DNA of 64,000 nucleotides, taken from NCBI RefSeq assembly GCF_000024325.1, contig NC_013223.1, positions 2,411,001 through 2,475,000 on the forward strand, given 5' to 3'. The notes below the pieces were generated by a model, which saw only the letters and a program-made list of their open reading frames with translations, was not told the DNA's origin and searched no databases. Both the position numbers and the translations under genes were made by a program. This stretch comes from Desulfohalobium retbaense DSM 5692. Its GTDB lineage: Bacteria > Desulfobacterota > Desulfovibrionia > Desulfovibrionales > Desulfohalobiaceae. Numbering within the stretch: the stretch's first letter is position 1; the number at the start of each line of letters is the position of its first letter. This document shows, one piece after another, positions 43,927 through 53,560 of this stretch.

Positions 43927-45195
43927 ATGCGTTTGAGCCATTGGCTGGGTATTGTGGCACTCCTGGCCCTTTTGACCGCCACTCCCGGGCCGGGGCAGGC
44001 CACGGACGCCAATCGATTCGAGTCCCTGAAACGCTTCAGCCAGGTTATGGATCTGATCGAAAAGAGCTATGTCCGGGACATCGACCGGGAAGAACTCATC
44101 ACCGGGGCCCTGAAAGGGATGCTCAGCGAGCTCGACCCCCATTCAGCATACATGTCCCCCGACTCCTTCCAGGAGATGCAGGTGGAGACCTCTGGGGAAT
44201 TCAACGGCATTGGCATACAGATTTCCATGGAAAACGGACGATTGACCGTTGTCTCTCCTATCGAGGACACCCCGGCCTACGAGGCAGGCTTTGAGGCCGG
44301 CGACATCATCATGGAGATCAACGGCGAATCGACCCAGGATATCACCTTGATGGAGGCGGTGAAAAAAATCCGCGGGCCCAAGGGCAGCACGGTCGATCTC
44401 AAGGTCCTGCACCCCGAGGCCCAGAAACCGGAAACAATCACTGTCAAACGGGACACCATCCCCTTGGAATCGGTCAAATCCGAACCGCTGGGTGGCGGCT
44501 ATCTCTACCTCAGGGTCACCAATTTCCAGGAAAAGACCACCGAGGATCTGCAAAAGGCCTTGCACAAACGCGACGGCCGTCTCGCGGGCGCGATTTTGGA
44601 CCTGCGCAACAACCCCGGAGGCCTTTTACCCCAGGCTGTCTCTGTCGCCGACACCTTTCTCAAGGAAGGGAAGATCGTCTACACCGAGGGCAAGGTCAAA
44701 AATGCCAAAATGGAATTTTCGGCCCAGAAGCAGCAATCCGACATCGATGTGCCGCTGATCGTCCTTATCAATCCCGGTTCAGCCTCGGCTTCCGAGATTG
44801 TCGCCGGGGCCCTTCAGGACCAGCAACGCGCCGTGATCCTCGGCGAACGGTCCTTTGGCAAGGGCTCCGTCCAAACGGTCATCCCCCTGACAGACGGCTC
44901 GGGCATCAAATTGACCACGGCGCTGTACTACACCCCGAATGGCCGTTCGATTCAGGCCGAAGGGATCATTCCAGACATCGTGGTTCCCTTTTCTCCGCCA
45001 CAGGAGACCAACGGCACCGCCCGCCCGATTCTCCGGGAACAGGATCTCACCAGGCACTTGGAACAAACCGAGAATCCGGAACACGACTCGGTCAAACGCA
45101 GCGACAAGGCCAAAGAGATGCTCGAAAAAGACAATCAACTCCGAATGGCGCTGCAACTCGTCAAGAGCCTGCCCCGCCTCCGGAAAATCCAATAA
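43927..45195 (+). CDS. ctpA: C-terminal processing protease (S41 family)
   Basis: 422-residue periplasmic serine protease. Signal peptide MRLSHWLGIVALLALLTATP; N-terminal helical region; PDZ domain about 90-165 (GIGIQISMENGRLTVVSPIEDTPA); S41 catalytic core with INPGSASASEIVAGALQD supplying Ser near 287 and RSFGKGSVQT supplying Lys near 312. This is the Ser-Lys dyad of Tsp/CtpA. GGAGG before the ATG. Acts on envelope proteins, often peptidoglycan hydrolases or their regulators, which suits the envC neighbour. Confidence 0.95.
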   Translation: MRLSHWLGIVALLALLTATPGPGQATDANRFESLKRFSQVMDLIEKSYVRDIDREELITGALKGMLSELDPHSAYMSPDSFQEMQVETSGEFNGIGIQISMENGRLTVVSPIEDTPAYEAGFEAGDIIMEINGESTQDITLMEAVKKIRGPKGSTVDLKVLHPEAQKPETITVKRDTIPLESVKSEPLGGGYLYLRVTNFQEKTTEDLQKALHKRDGRLAGAILDLRNNPGGLLPQAVSVADTFLKEGKIVYTEGKVKNAKMEFSAQKQQSDIDVPLIVLINPGSASASEIVAGALQDQQRAVILGERSFGKGSVQTVIPLTDGSGIKLTTALYYTPNGRSIQAEGIIPDIVVPFSPPQETNGTARPILREQDLTRHLEQTENPEHDSVKRSDKAKEMLEKDNQLRMALQLVKSLPRLRKIQ

Positions 45196-45201
45196 CGCCC
45201 T

Positions 45202-45236
45202 AGCGGTGCCCGCCCTGTGAGGCGGGCACCGCTGTT
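45202..45236 (+). terminator. Hairpin between ctpA and the yibQ-like gene
   Basis: AGCGGTGCCCGCC and GGCGGGCACCGCT form a perfect 13-base stem with a 6-base loop; the following GTTGTC is a poor T-run, so it may attenuate rather than end transcription. Confidence 0.6.
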
Positions 45237-45279
45237 GTCGTGTCTCCAACCCCATTGGCCCCGCGAGCACCAGTTGTCT

Positions 45280-46491
45280 ATGGCCACAGGATCGTCAAAA
45301 AAATCATCCCGCCGTCGCGGTAAAGCTCCCCGTCAGTCAAAAAGCAGAATCACTGTCCCGACTCGGCTCTTGACTGGCCTGGCGCTTCTTGTCTCCAGCG
45401 CCCTTTTGCTGACCGTGGCCCTCTTCCTTTTGCCCTCGCCCAAGCAGTCCTCAACCGCTCAGACTCCGGAAACCGCAAAACGGCAATATGAAGAGACCAT
45501 CCTGGCGGGACTGGAACAAACGATCGGCGACATCGACCACCTTCTGCTGGACAAGGTCCGCAAACACGGCCTGGAACTCCGCCCCCTGCGGGTCGAGAAC
45601 CGGACCAAGGCCGGACAGCACTACCATTTCCAGGAACTGACCCTGCGGGGAGATGGCTACCCAAGTCAATTGACCCAGGCCCTGGGCCAAGCACTGCACA
45701 ACCTTGAGCACGCCCAACTCCAATTTGCTTCTCAGGGGACCTGGGAAATCAAGACCTTCGGGGTCATGACCCACCGTCTGCACTTCTCTTTACAAGACAA
45801 GGCGGAGCAGAACACCAAATCCCAAGCCCGACTCGCCATCGTCATCGACGACCTCGGGGAGGATGTCCGCAAGGCCAGACGACTGATCCAAACCGGTTTG
45901 CCACTCACCTTTGCCGTGCTTCCCTCCTGTACGCACACCCGGGATATCGCTTCCCTGGCTCACGAGCACAATCTGGAACTCTTGCTGCACCAACCCATGG
46001 AGCCCTTGAGTTATCCGGCCACCGATCCCGGGACCGGGGCTCTTTTTGTGGGCATGAATGCCTCGCAGATCCGCAAGACCCTGAAGGACAATCTTGCTCA
46101 AATCCAGCACGCGGTGGGACTCAATAACCACATGGGATCGAGATTCACCTCCTCGAGCGCGGGAATGCGCACCACGTTCCGCAATATCGCCAACCGCCAA
46201 TTGTTCTTCCTGGACAGCCTGACCTCGCCGGACAGCGTAGCCCGGGAGACCGCCAAGCGAACCCATGTGCCCTACTTGCGGCGCAATATCTTCCTGGACA
46301 ACACCCAGAACCGGGAAGCTATCCTGTACCAGCTCCAAAAGGCCGAACGGTTGGCATTAAGCCGGGGCTCAGCCATCGCTATCGGCCATCCGTATGAAGC
46401 CACCCTTGAGGCCATCGCCAAGTGGAAGACGCAGCGAGACCCGCGTGTGCGGCTGATCCCCTTGAGCACCTTGTTGGCACCCACCCTGTAA
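45280..46491 (+). CDS. YibQ-type divergent polysaccharide deacetylase
   Basis: 403-residue protein with a basic N-terminus (KKSSRRRGKAPRQSKSR), one membrane anchor (about 30-52), a variable region and a C-terminal NodB-like barrel (about 185-400) starting RLAIVIDDLGEDVRKAR. Conserved features of the DUF610/YibQ group are LLLHQPMEP and LNNHMGSRFTSS with likely metal His residues. Probable periplasmic action on peptidoglycan or another glycan. Third gene of the envC-ctpA-yibQ envelope cluster. Confidence 0.87.
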   Translation: MATGSSKKSSRRRGKAPRQSKSRITVPTRLLTGLALLVSSALLLTVALFLLPSPKQSSTAQTPETAKRQYEETILAGLEQTIGDIDHLLLDKVRKHGLELRPLRVENRTKAGQHYHFQELTLRGDGYPSQLTQALGQALHNLEHAQLQFASQGTWEIKTFGVMTHRLHFSLQDKAEQNTKSQARLAIVIDDLGEDVRKARRLIQTGLPLTFAVLPSCTHTRDIASLAHEHNLELLLHQPMEPLSYPATDPGTGALFVGMNASQIRKTLKDNLAQIQHAVGLNNHMGSRFTSSSAGMRTTFRNIANRQLFFLDSLTSPDSVARETAKRTHVPYLRRNIFLDNTQNREAILYQLQKAERLALSRGSAIAIGHPYEATLEAIAKWKTQRDPRVRLIPLSTLLAPTL

Positions 46492-46517
46492 TTATCCAGA
46501 CCTGTGGAGGAATCGCG

Positions 46518-47492
46518 ATGACCCACAAGACGAATCTGCTTATTGCCGCCGTTGTGACCGTTCTTGTTTTCTTCGGTGCATCCGTCCAGGCCAAGACGTA
46601 CGAAATCTCTGTCAGCCAGTTTGTGGAGCACCCCGCCCTCGACGCTGTCCTTCAGGGTTTCCAGGACGCGGTTGCTGAGGCCGGAATCGAGGTCGACTAC
46701 AACGTCCACAACGCGCAGGCCAACACGGCCATCACTGGGCAAATCGCCCAGCAGATCGCCGGGGAGCGCCCGGATCTGGTCCTGGCCATTGCCACCCCGA
46801 CAGCTCAGGCGTGTGCCCAGGTCACCAAAAAAGCGCCCCATATGGCCAAAACCCCCCTCCTTTTTTCTGCGGTCACCGACCCCGTCGGGTCCGGCCTGGT
46901 CGACAACCTGGAACGCCCCGGGGGCAACATCACCGGCACCTCCGACCTGACGCCCATCGGCAAGCACCTGGATCTTATTCGGACCATCCAGCCTGAGCTC
47001 AAGACCGTTGGTGTGATCTATAATGCCGGCGAGGCCAACTCCAAGACATTGGTCGGGCTGGTCCGCGACGAAGGGCAAAAACGCGGCATCGCTGTCGAAG
47101 AAGCGACCGCCGCACGTTCGAGCGAGGTCTATCAGGCTGCCAAGAGCCTGGTCGGTGTCGCCGATGCCGTTTATGTGCCCACCGACAACACCATCGTTTC
47201 CGCTTTCGAGTCCGTGACCAAAGTCTGCCTGGACAATGATCTTCCTCTCTACGCCGCTGATGTCGACTCTGTGCCTCGCGGCGCCATCGCCGCTCTTGGC
47301 TTTGACTACTACAAACACGGACGCCAGACGGGCAACATGGCCGTTCGCATCCTTCGGGGCGCCGATCCGGGCCAGACCCCGGTAGAGATGCAAAAAGATT
47401 TGGAACTCCACCTCAATCTCGAATCCGCTCAGGCTATCGGGGTTGAAATCCCCCAAAAGCTCAAGGACCAGGCCGCCAAGATCTACGAATAG
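46518..47492 (+). CDS. TrpX-like ABC binding protein
   Basis: 324-residue periplasmic binding protein of the ABC_sub_bind (DUF534) family, with signal peptide MTHKTNLLIAAVVTVLVFFG cleaved probably after VQA. Typical blocks are QFVEHPALDAVLQGFQDAVAEAG, NTAITGQIAQQIAGERPDLVLAIATPTAQ and VTDPVGSGLV with RPGGNITGTSDL. GGAGG precedes the ATG. Related importers (TrpXYZ in streptococci) are associated with aromatic amino acids; the ligand here is not proven. Confidence 0.9.
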   Translation: MTHKTNLLIAAVVTVLVFFGASVQAKTYEISVSQFVEHPALDAVLQGFQDAVAEAGIEVDYNVHNAQANTAITGQIAQQIAGERPDLVLAIATPTAQACAQVTKKAPHMAKTPLLFSAVTDPVGSGLVDNLERPGGNITGTSDLTPIGKHLDLIRTIQPELKTVGVIYNAGEANSKTLVGLVRDEGQKRGIAVEEATAARSSEVYQAAKSLVGVADAVYVPTDNTIVSAFESVTKVCLDNDLPLYAADVDSVPRGAIAALGFDYYKHGRQTGNMAVRILRGADPGQTPVEMQKDLELHLNLESAQAIGVEIPQKLKDQAAKIYE

Positions 47493-47572
47493 TCTTTGTG
47501 CTCCTGGAGCACCTGTTTCCCTTGCCCCAGCGGGGCAACTCGGGAAGACAGGTGCGCTATATCTGATTCTCG

Positions 47573-47610
47573 CAACTGGGGGGTCGAACACGGCTCCCCA
47601 GTTGACTTTT
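47573..47610 (+). terminator. Stem-loop between TrpX-like and permease genes
   Basis: CAACTGGGG (47573-47581) and CCCCAGTTG (47596-47604) pair across a 14-base loop and are followed by ACTTTT. Likely partial terminator or stabilising structure in the 208-base gap. Confidence 0.55.
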
Positions 47611-47700
47611 CAGGACCAGACGCGTACGCGCATCCCTTACTCAAGCACGTCAACGCATTGCATCCGAATTCACAAAACCCCTAACCACAATGATTCCACT

Positions 47701-48588
47701 ATGTCCTGGTACGCTTTACTCGGCGCTGTCGAACAAGGGCTTGTCTTTGGTCTGATGGCGCTTGGTGTTTATCTCACCTTCCGCGTCCTCGATTTTCCGG
47801 ACCTTACCGTTGACGGCAGTCTCCCCCTGGGAGCTGCGGTTTCGGCAACGGCCATCAGCAACGGGGTCGACCCGTACCTCTCCCTCGTCTTCGCCTTTCT
47901 GGCCGGCTTCGGGGCCGGCATGGTCACCGGATTTCTGAACACCAAGCTCAAAATTCTCCACCTGCTGGCCTCCATCTTGTCCATGATCGCCCTGTATTCG
48001 GTCAATATTCGGATCATGCAAGGGCCCAACGTCTCACTTCTGGGCTCCGGGACAGTCTTCGAGCCCTTATACGATCTGGGACTGCCGGGGTATTTCGCTT
48101 CTCCGCTTCTTTTCATACTCATTGCCGCTACTGCGGTCATCGGGCTGATCTGGTTTTTGCATACCGAATTCGGTCAGGCCATGCTCGCTACGGGCGACAA
48201 TGCGCAGATGATCACCAGCCAGGGCGTCAGCACGCATATGATGATCATCTTTGGTGTCGGCCTCTCCAATGCCTTGGTCGCGTTCAGTGGGGCCCTCGTA
48301 GCCCAGAACCAGGGCGCGGCAGACGTCAACATGGGTGTCGGTACGATCGTGGCCGGGTTGGCCTCGGTCATTGTCGGGGAAACCCTGTTTGGCACCCGCG
48401 GCATCGCGAGAACCATTACCGCGGTCCTCTTGGGCTCCATAGTCTACCGCACGGCCATCGCCATGGCCTTGGGGCTCAAGCTGGGCGATTTCAGTTTCAC
48501 ACCCAGCGATCTCAATCTCATCACGGCCGTGCTCGTTGTCCTGGCGTTGACAGCGCCGCAAATCAAACAGCGGCTGCGTAAATCATGA
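47701..48588 (+). CDS. TrpY-like ABC permease
   Basis: 295-residue branched-chain/ribose-type permease with eight or nine membrane segments. GVYLTFRVLDFPDLTVDGSLPLGAAVSAT near 21-49 is characteristic of the permeases paired with ABC_sub_bind proteins; GQAMLATGDNAQMITSQGV is the cytoplasmic coupling region. The frame is open 86 codons upstream but that part spans the intergenic hairpin. Its stop overlaps the ATPase start by 4 bases. Confidence 0.92.
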   Translation: MSWYALLGAVEQGLVFGLMALGVYLTFRVLDFPDLTVDGSLPLGAAVSATAISNGVDPYLSLVFAFLAGFGAGMVTGFLNTKLKILHLLASILSMIALYSVNIRIMQGPNVSLLGSGTVFEPLYDLGLPGYFASPLLFILIAATAVIGLIWFLHTEFGQAMLATGDNAQMITSQGVSTHMMIIFGVGLSNALVAFSGALVAQNQGAADVNMGVGTIVAGLASVIVGETLFGTRGIARTITAVLLGSIVYRTAIAMALGLKLGDFSFTPSDLNLITAVLVVLALTAPQIKQRLRKS

Positions 48589-49379
48589 TTACCATCGAAC
48601 AGATCACGAAATACTTCCACCGCGGCAGCATCAATGAAGTCCTGGCCCTGGACGACATCTCCCTTGATATCAAACAGGGCGACTTTGTGACCATTATCGG
48701 CTCCAACGGTGCGGGCAAGTCGACCCTGCTCAATTGTTTGGCTGGGGGATTTTTCCCTGACAGCGGGCAGCTGACTCTGGACGGCAAAGACATAACCGCG
48801 TGGCCGGAATTCAAACGCGCCCGGCATATCGGACGCGTCTTTCAGGACCCCCTGCTGGGCACCTGCGCCTCGCTGAGCATTGCCCAAAATCTCGCCCTGG
48901 CCCAGCGCCGCGGTAAACGCCGGGGAATTCGGCTCGGAGTGACCAAGGAGGACAAGGACTTTTTCCGCCGCGAACTGCGCCAGCTGGGACTCGGGCTTGA
49001 GGACCGGCTCGACGACACTGTCGGCTTGCTTTCCGGTGGACAGCGCCAGGCGTTGACCATGCTCATGGCGACCATGGTCCGGCCTCAGCTCCTGCTCCTT
49101 GACGAGCATACAGCGGCCCTGGACCCCAAAACCGGCCACCAGATCCTCGATCTGACGGCCAATATCGTGGAGAGCCAACACCTCACAACCCTCATGGTCA
49201 CGCACAATATGAACCAGGCCCTGCATCTCGGGAACCGGTTGATCATGCTCCATGCCGGAAAGGTGATCCTGGATATCGCCGGAGAGGAAAAGCGCAATTT
49301 GCGTGTGGAGGACTTGCTGGCCCGATTCTACAGCCTCAAGGGAGAGGAATTTTCGTCGGACCGGATGCTGCTTGTCTAA
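48585..49379 (+). CDS. TrpZ-like ABC ATPase
   Basis: 264-residue ATPase: Walker A GSNGAGKST near 39, FQDPLLGTCASLSIAQNLALAQRRGKRRG near 86, LSGGQRQALTMLMATM near 147, LLLDEHTAALDPK near 169 and switch His in MVTHNMNQAL. The Glu of Walker B is followed by HTAALDP, as in this transporter group. Completes the TrpXYZ-like importer. Confidence 0.93.
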   Translation: MITIEQITKYFHRGSINEVLALDDISLDIKQGDFVTIIGSNGAGKSTLLNCLAGGFFPDSGQLTLDGKDITAWPEFKRARHIGRVFQDPLLGTCASLSIAQNLALAQRRGKRRGIRLGVTKEDKDFFRRELRQLGLGLEDRLDDTVGLLSGGQRQALTMLMATMVRPQLLLLDEHTAALDPKTGHQILDLTANIVESQHLTTLMVTHNMNQALHLGNRLIMLHAGKVILDIAGEEKRNLRVEDLLARFYSLKGEEFSSDRMLLV

Positions 49380-49514
49380 ATCCGGCTTTCAAAACGGACG
49401 CGCATACGAAGCCAGTAGAGATTTTTCGACTTACGGTTTCGTCTTCTCAGAGTTCGTGCAAGGGGACGTGCAGCTTTGAGAAGACATTGACACGAAAAAA
49501 GGTAAGGAGGGACA

Positions 49515-49934
49515 ATGACGCAACAGACTTTATCGATCATCAAACCTGATGCCGTTGAGCGCGGCCTGACCGGCACCATCCTGGCCCGGATTCAAGACGC
49601 GGGGTTGCGGCTGGTAGCGCTCAAAATGCTCCACCTCGACACAACCGAGGCTGAAGCCTTCTACGCCGTGCACAAAGACAAGCCGTTTTTTGGCAGCTTG
49701 ACCTCGTACATGTCCTCCGGCCCCATCGTTGTGGCTGTTTTAGAGGGCGAAAACGCCATCAGCCGCTATCGGGATCTGATGGGAGCCACCAATCCGGAAA
49801 AGGCAGCAGAGGGCACCTTGCGCAAAACCTTCGCTGTCGACCTCGAACGCAATTCCGTGCACGGCTCCGACGCACCGGAAACCGCGGCCACAGAAATTGC
49901 CTATTTCTTTAATCAATTGGAGCTTGTGGGATGA
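49515..49934 (+). CDS. ndk: Nucleoside diphosphate kinase
   Basis: 139-residue enzyme equilibrating NTP and NDP pools. It begins [17 protein letters not shown] and carries the phosphoryl-accepting His116 in [20 protein letters not shown] precedes the ATG. Its stop overlaps the proC start by 4 bases. Confidence 0.97.
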   Translation: MTQQTLSIIKPDAVERGLTGTILARIQDAGLRLVALKMLHLDTTEAEAFYAVHKDKPFFGSLTSYMSSGPIVVAVLEGENAISRYRDLMGATNPEKAAEGTLRKTFAVDLERNSVHGSDAPETAATEIAYFFNQLELVG

Positions 49935-50740
49935 CCATCCGGCTCGGCTTTCTGGGCACAGGCAACATGGGCGCCGCCCTGGCCAAAGGGATCAGCGGAC
50001 GCGAGGATCTGGAACTCATTGGGTTTGACCCCGATCAGGACCGGTTGCAGGCCGTCTGCCGGGAGACCTCCATGCAAGCCGCCCCAAACGGCGAGGAAGT
50101 AGCTCGGAATGCTGATTGTCTGATTGTGGCCGTAAAACCGCATCTGCTCGAAACAGTAGTTGCGCCTCTGGCCGAGATCGCCCCTTCGGGCAGTTGCCTT
50201 CTTTCGATCGCCGCCGGGGTTTCCATGTCCACCTTGCGCCGCGTCTGGCGCACAGACAGCCCTGTCGTGCGGACCATGCCCAACACCCCGTCGCTGTATG
50301 GCCGGGGGGTTTTTGCCCTGTGCCTGGATGATCCGAAGCTGACCGCAACGCAAGCGGCCCTGTTCCAGGATGTATTTACTGCTTTGGGGGCCGTGTATAC
50401 CTTGCCTGAGTCCCAATTCGACGCCTTCACGGCGCTGATTGGATCCGGTCCGGCTTACGTCTTTGCCTTTATGGAAGCCCTTGTCGAAGCCGGGGTCAGC
50501 CTGGGGCTCGCCCGGAATCAGACGACCGAAATGGTCAATCACTTGCTGGGTGGCGCAACCCACATGGCCGGACAGAGTTCCCTGCACGTGAGTCAATTGC
50601 GGGAGATGGTCTCCTCTCCAGGGGGAACGACACTGGCAGGTCTCAACCATTTTGATCGCCAAGCGTTTCGGGGCCTCGTCATTGATGCTGTTCGCGCCGC
50701 CCACGACCGGAGTCGGGAATTGGGACAACAAGAGGACTGA
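49931..50740 (+). CDS. proC: Pyrroline-5-carboxylate reductase
   Basis: 269-residue NAD(P)H enzyme that completes proline synthesis. N-terminal nucleotide-binding [16 protein letters not shown] near 5-20, [14 protein letters not shown] near 114, and the signature [23 protein letters not shown] near 175-197 followed by [10 protein letters not shown]. Translationally coupled to ndk. Confidence 0.96.
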   Translation: MTIRLGFLGTGNMGAALAKGISGREDLELIGFDPDQDRLQAVCRETSMQAAPNGEEVARNADCLIVAVKPHLLETVVAPLAEIAPSGSCLLSIAAGVSMSTLRRVWRTDSPVVRTMPNTPSLYGRGVFALCLDDPKLTATQAALFQDVFTALGAVYTLPESQFDAFTALIGSGPAYVFAFMEALVEAGVSLGLARNQTTEMVNHLLGGATHMAGQSSLHVSQLREMVSSPGGTTLAGLNHFDRQAFRGLVIDAVRAAHDRSRELGQQED

Positions 50741-50786
50741 GCCTGGGAAAAAGCCCAACAACCCAAAGGCTCGAGCCCATTTGTAG

Positions 50787-50824
50787 AAAAAGCCGAGGGG
50801 GGATGGCATTCCTCCTCGGCTTTT
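50787..50824 (+). terminator. Terminator of ndk-proC
   Basis: AGCCGAGG and CCTCGGCT form the stem, flanked by AAAAA and TTTT. Located 46 bases after the proC stop. Confidence 0.85.
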
Positions 50825-51032
50825 GCACATACCGCTTCAATATATTGGTGTGGTGCTTCAGGCCAAACGCGCTGCCGAACAGCACAGACTCATATGCTGC
50901 CCAGTGCTGGCTGCATTACGGCAACGCATTCAGCCGCTTACGTATTCCACCTCTTCGAAGACATTGAACGCTATTCCCGTCGCTCTCTGCCATTGTTGAA
51001 CAGATGGCGTGGTACAGGTTGTTCCCCGTCAG

Positions 51033-51434
51033 CTAGGCGTTTTTCTTCCGCCGCTCCCACAACCGCATATCCTGCATTTTTTTCCGCCGTTCCCGGGCCA
51101 GGGCTTTGGCGATCAAGGACTGGGTCTTCTTGAAGCCCCACTTGGCCTTGTATTCCGCCGGGGTCAGCCCGTGCTGGGCCAGATGGCGCTTGGTCAGGAC
51201 CTTGAAGGTCTTGCCGCATTCCAAGCACACAACACTCTTTTCCCGAATCGCTTTTTTCGGATCCACCGCCGGTTCTTGGTGTTCTTCATGCTGTTCCTGG
51301 GGCTCTCCTTCAACAATCCCTTTGAGCTGGTTCGCCAAACGATGGACCATGGAAGTGATTTCTTCCTCGGTCATGTTCCGTACACCGGCCTGAGCCTTGA
51401 CGATTTCAAGGGCCTGCTGCAGATACGTGTCCAT
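51033..51434 (-). CDS. MucR/Ros-family transcriptional regulator
   Basis: 133-residue DNA-binding protein. The N-terminal half is helical and acidic and likely mediates oligomerisation; the C-terminal half has the Ros-type zinc finger CLECGKTFKVLTKRHLAQH (C-x2-C-x10-H-x3-H, about 70-88) and GLTPAEYKAKWGF. A basic tail follows (RERRKKMQDMRLWERRKKNA). MucR proteins act as nucleoid-associated repressors and are often multi-copy in Desulfovibrionales. AAGGAG lies 7 bases before the ATG. Confidence 0.92.
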   Translation of the reverse strand: MDTYLQQALEIVKAQAGVRNMTEEEITSMVHRLANQLKGIVEGEPQEQHEEHQEPAVDPKKAIREKSVVCLECGKTFKVLTKRHLAQHGLTPAEYKAKWGFKKTQSLIAKALARERRKKMQDMRLWERRKKNA

Positions 51435-51501
51435 GATGCGCTCCTTGTGTATCTCGTTGTAAAAAATGGTCCCTTTGCCTCAAAAGGCCCCAACACTTCA
51501 G

Positions 51502-51530
51502 ACCATAAGCACATCACAACTAGCTGGCAA
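51502..51530 (-). promoter_or_regulatory. Likely mucR promoter
   Basis: On the minus strand TTGCCA (51530-51525) and TATGGT (51507-51502) are exactly 17 bases apart, 68 bases upstream of the mucR ATG. Confidence 0.55.
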
Positions 51531-51598
51531 GAACTTTTCAGCACATAATGACCCCGCACAATACAATTTGTAGCACTTTCCTCCTGCTCGATTCCACC

Positions 51599-53041
51599 TC
51601 AACGTGCCGGCTTTGTCTCCTCGTCTGACGCAGTTCGCTCTTTTGCGATGGGTTGCGGGCAAATCATATTCTGCGGATCTAGCAAACGGTCCACTTCCTC
51701 AGAGGACAAGAGATTTTGCTCCAGGACCAGATCGCGGATCGCCTTTCCGGTGCGTAACGCCTCTTGCGCCAGATGCGCGGCCGTCTCGTGTCCCAAAGCC
51801 GGAGACAAGGAGGTCACGATACATGTGGATTGATCTACATAGGCCGCGCACCGTTCGGTATTGGCCGTAATACCTTCCACGCATTTTTCCCGCAGGGTGA
51901 CACACCCATTGTGCAAGATGGCCAAAGATTGAAAAATATTCAACGCCACCACCGGTTCAAAAACATTGAGCTGGAGTTGGCCTCCTTCGGCGGCCATCGT
52001 CACGGTGACATCATTGCCGATGACCTGAAAACAGATCTGGTTGACCACTTCCGGAATAACCGGGTTGACCTTGCCGGGCATGATGGATGAACCAGGCTGC
52101 CGCGGGGGGAGGTTGATTTCATTGAGCCCCGCCCTCGGTCCGGAGGAGAGCAAACGGAGATCGTTACAAATCTTGGACAACTTTACGGCAATGCGCTTGA
52201 GTACCCCAGAAAATTGAACAAATCCGCCGGTATCGCTGGTGGCTTCCACCAGATTCGGGGATTTGACCACCGGCAGCCCGGAAATATCAGCCAGTATTCG
52301 GCTCACGAGCGTAGCGTATTGGGGGTCGGTATTGATGCCGGTGCCAATGGCCGTGGCCCCCATATTGATTTCGTGCAACAGACTGAGCCCTTCCTCCAAC
52401 CGCGAGACATCCTCGTCCAGGGTCACGGCATAGGCGGTGAATTCCTGGCCCAGGGTCATTGGTACCGCGTCCTGGAGTTGGGTCCGCCCCATTTTGATGA
52501 CCTCCCGGAACGCTTCACCTTTGTCCGCAAAAGCCCGGGCAAGGTCACGCAAGGCCCGGATGAGATCCTTGCCGTACCAGATGGCAGCCAGCTTGAGGGA
52601 GGTCGGGTAGACGTCATTGGTGGATTGGGAGAGATTGACATGGTTGTTGGGGTGACAAGAGGAGTACTCTCCACGCTCGCGTCCCAACAGTTCCAGCGCC
52701 CTGTTGCAGATGACCTCATTGGCGTTCATGTTCACTGACGTCCCAGCCCCGCCTTGAAGGCAATCGACCACAAAATGCTCGTCAAATTGGCCCGAACGGG
52801 TTTCGCGACAGGCCTGGGCGATGGCCTGGGCTCGCTCATCATCCAAGAGTCCCAATTCCTGATTGGCCAGTGCCGCCGCTTTTTTGATCACCGCCAGAGC
52901 CTGGATCTGGCGTGGGAAATGGGCGATGGAGATCCCTGTAACCTGAAAATTTTCCATGGCCCGGACTGTTTGCACACCATAATAGGCATGGGCCGGCACT
53001 TTGCGCCGCCCCAGACTGTCTTCTTCAATGCGAAACTGCAT
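51599..53041 (-). CDS. aspA: Aspartate ammonia-lyase
   Basis: 480-residue enzyme of the fumarase/aspartase superfamily, interconverting aspartate with fumarate and ammonia. It contains GGAGTSVNMNANEVICNRALE near 97, the HPNNHVNLSQSTNDVYPTS region near 131, and the catalytic flexible loop GSSIMPGKVNPVIPEVVNQ near 316. These match aspartase rather than class II fumarase. GGAGG precedes the ATG. It follows dut by 57 bases on the same strand; no terminator is visible after it. Confidence 0.94.
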   Translation of the reverse strand: MQFRIEEDSLGRRKVPAHAYYGVQTVRAMENFQVTGISIAHFPRQIQALAVIKKAAALANQELGLLDDERAQAIAQACRETRSGQFDEHFVVDCLQGGAGTSVNMNANEVICNRALELLGRERGEYSSCHPNNHVNLSQSTNDVYPTSLKLAAIWYGKDLIRALRDLARAFADKGEAFREVIKMGRTQLQDAVPMTLGQEFTAYAVTLDEDVSRLEEGLSLLHEINMGATAIGTGINTDPQYATLVSRILADISGLPVVKSPNLVEATSDTGGFVQFSGVLKRIAVKLSKICNDLRLLSSGPRAGLNEINLPPRQPGSSIMPGKVNPVIPEVVNQICFQVIGNDVTVTMAAEGGQLQLNVFEPVVALNIFQSLAILHNGCVTLREKCVEGITANTERCAAYVDQSTCIVTSLSPALGHETAAHLAQEALRTGKAIRDLVLEQNLLSSEEVDRLLDPQNMICPQPIAKERTASDEETKPAR

Positions 53042-53098
53042 GCCAACCTCCGTCCCCTATCCGGGATACAAAAGGGGGTGTCGTTTTTATTGCCTAGC

Positions 53099-53560
53099 CT
53101 AGCAGCGTCCGGAATGTCCAAAACCGCCGTCGCCCCGCCCTGTGTCCTGCAAAACATCGACCATGTGCAACCGAGCCTGCATCGCTGGCAAAAAGACCAA
53201 TTGGGCAATACGCTCCCCTCGAACCACTTGGCGGGAGTATTTCGAAGTGTTCAAAAGGGAGACGAGGATCTCTCCCCGATAATCCGGGTCGATGACCCCC
53301 ACGCCCTGACTGACGACCAAACCCTGTTTGGTGCCCAACCCGCTTCGGGAAAAAACGAACCCGGCATAGCCGGGTTCCCGTATCTGGAGGGCGACCCCGC
53401 TGGGGAACGCATACCGCTCGCCCGGGGCAAGGTCGATCGCCGCAGCGTCTATGCAAGCCCGCAAATCCAAGCCCACAGACTGTTCCGTGGCATAGTCCAG
53501 AGTATAATCCTGCCACAGCTCATGCAGGAGCTTGATATCGACGTCAATACAGTGTCTCAT
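53099..53560 (-). CDS. dut: dUTP diphosphatase (trimeric)
   Basis: 153-residue dUTPase hydrolysing dUTP to dUMP, protecting DNA from uracil. The family motifs are visible: AIDLAPGERYAFPSG, FSRSGLGTKQGLVV, GVGVIDPDYRGEI with the catalytic Asp, ERIAQLVFLP and the C-terminal GRGDGGFGHSG that closes over the active site. The start at 53560 gives the usual length; its ribosome-binding site is weak. Co-oriented with aspA. Confidence 0.95.
   Translation of the reverse strand: MRHCIDVDIKLLHELWQDYTLDYATEQSVGLDLRACIDAAAIDLAPGERYAFPSGVALQIREPGYAGFVFSRSGLGTKQGLVVSQGVGVIDPDYRGEILVSLLNTSKYSRQVVRGERIAQLVFLPAMQARLHMVDVLQDTGRGDGGFGHSGRC

Noticed and set aside
49485..49500. TTGACA just upstream of ndk as a -35 box
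   Set aside because: It is only about 29 bases from the start codon, with no -10 box at proper spacing before the ribosome-binding site.
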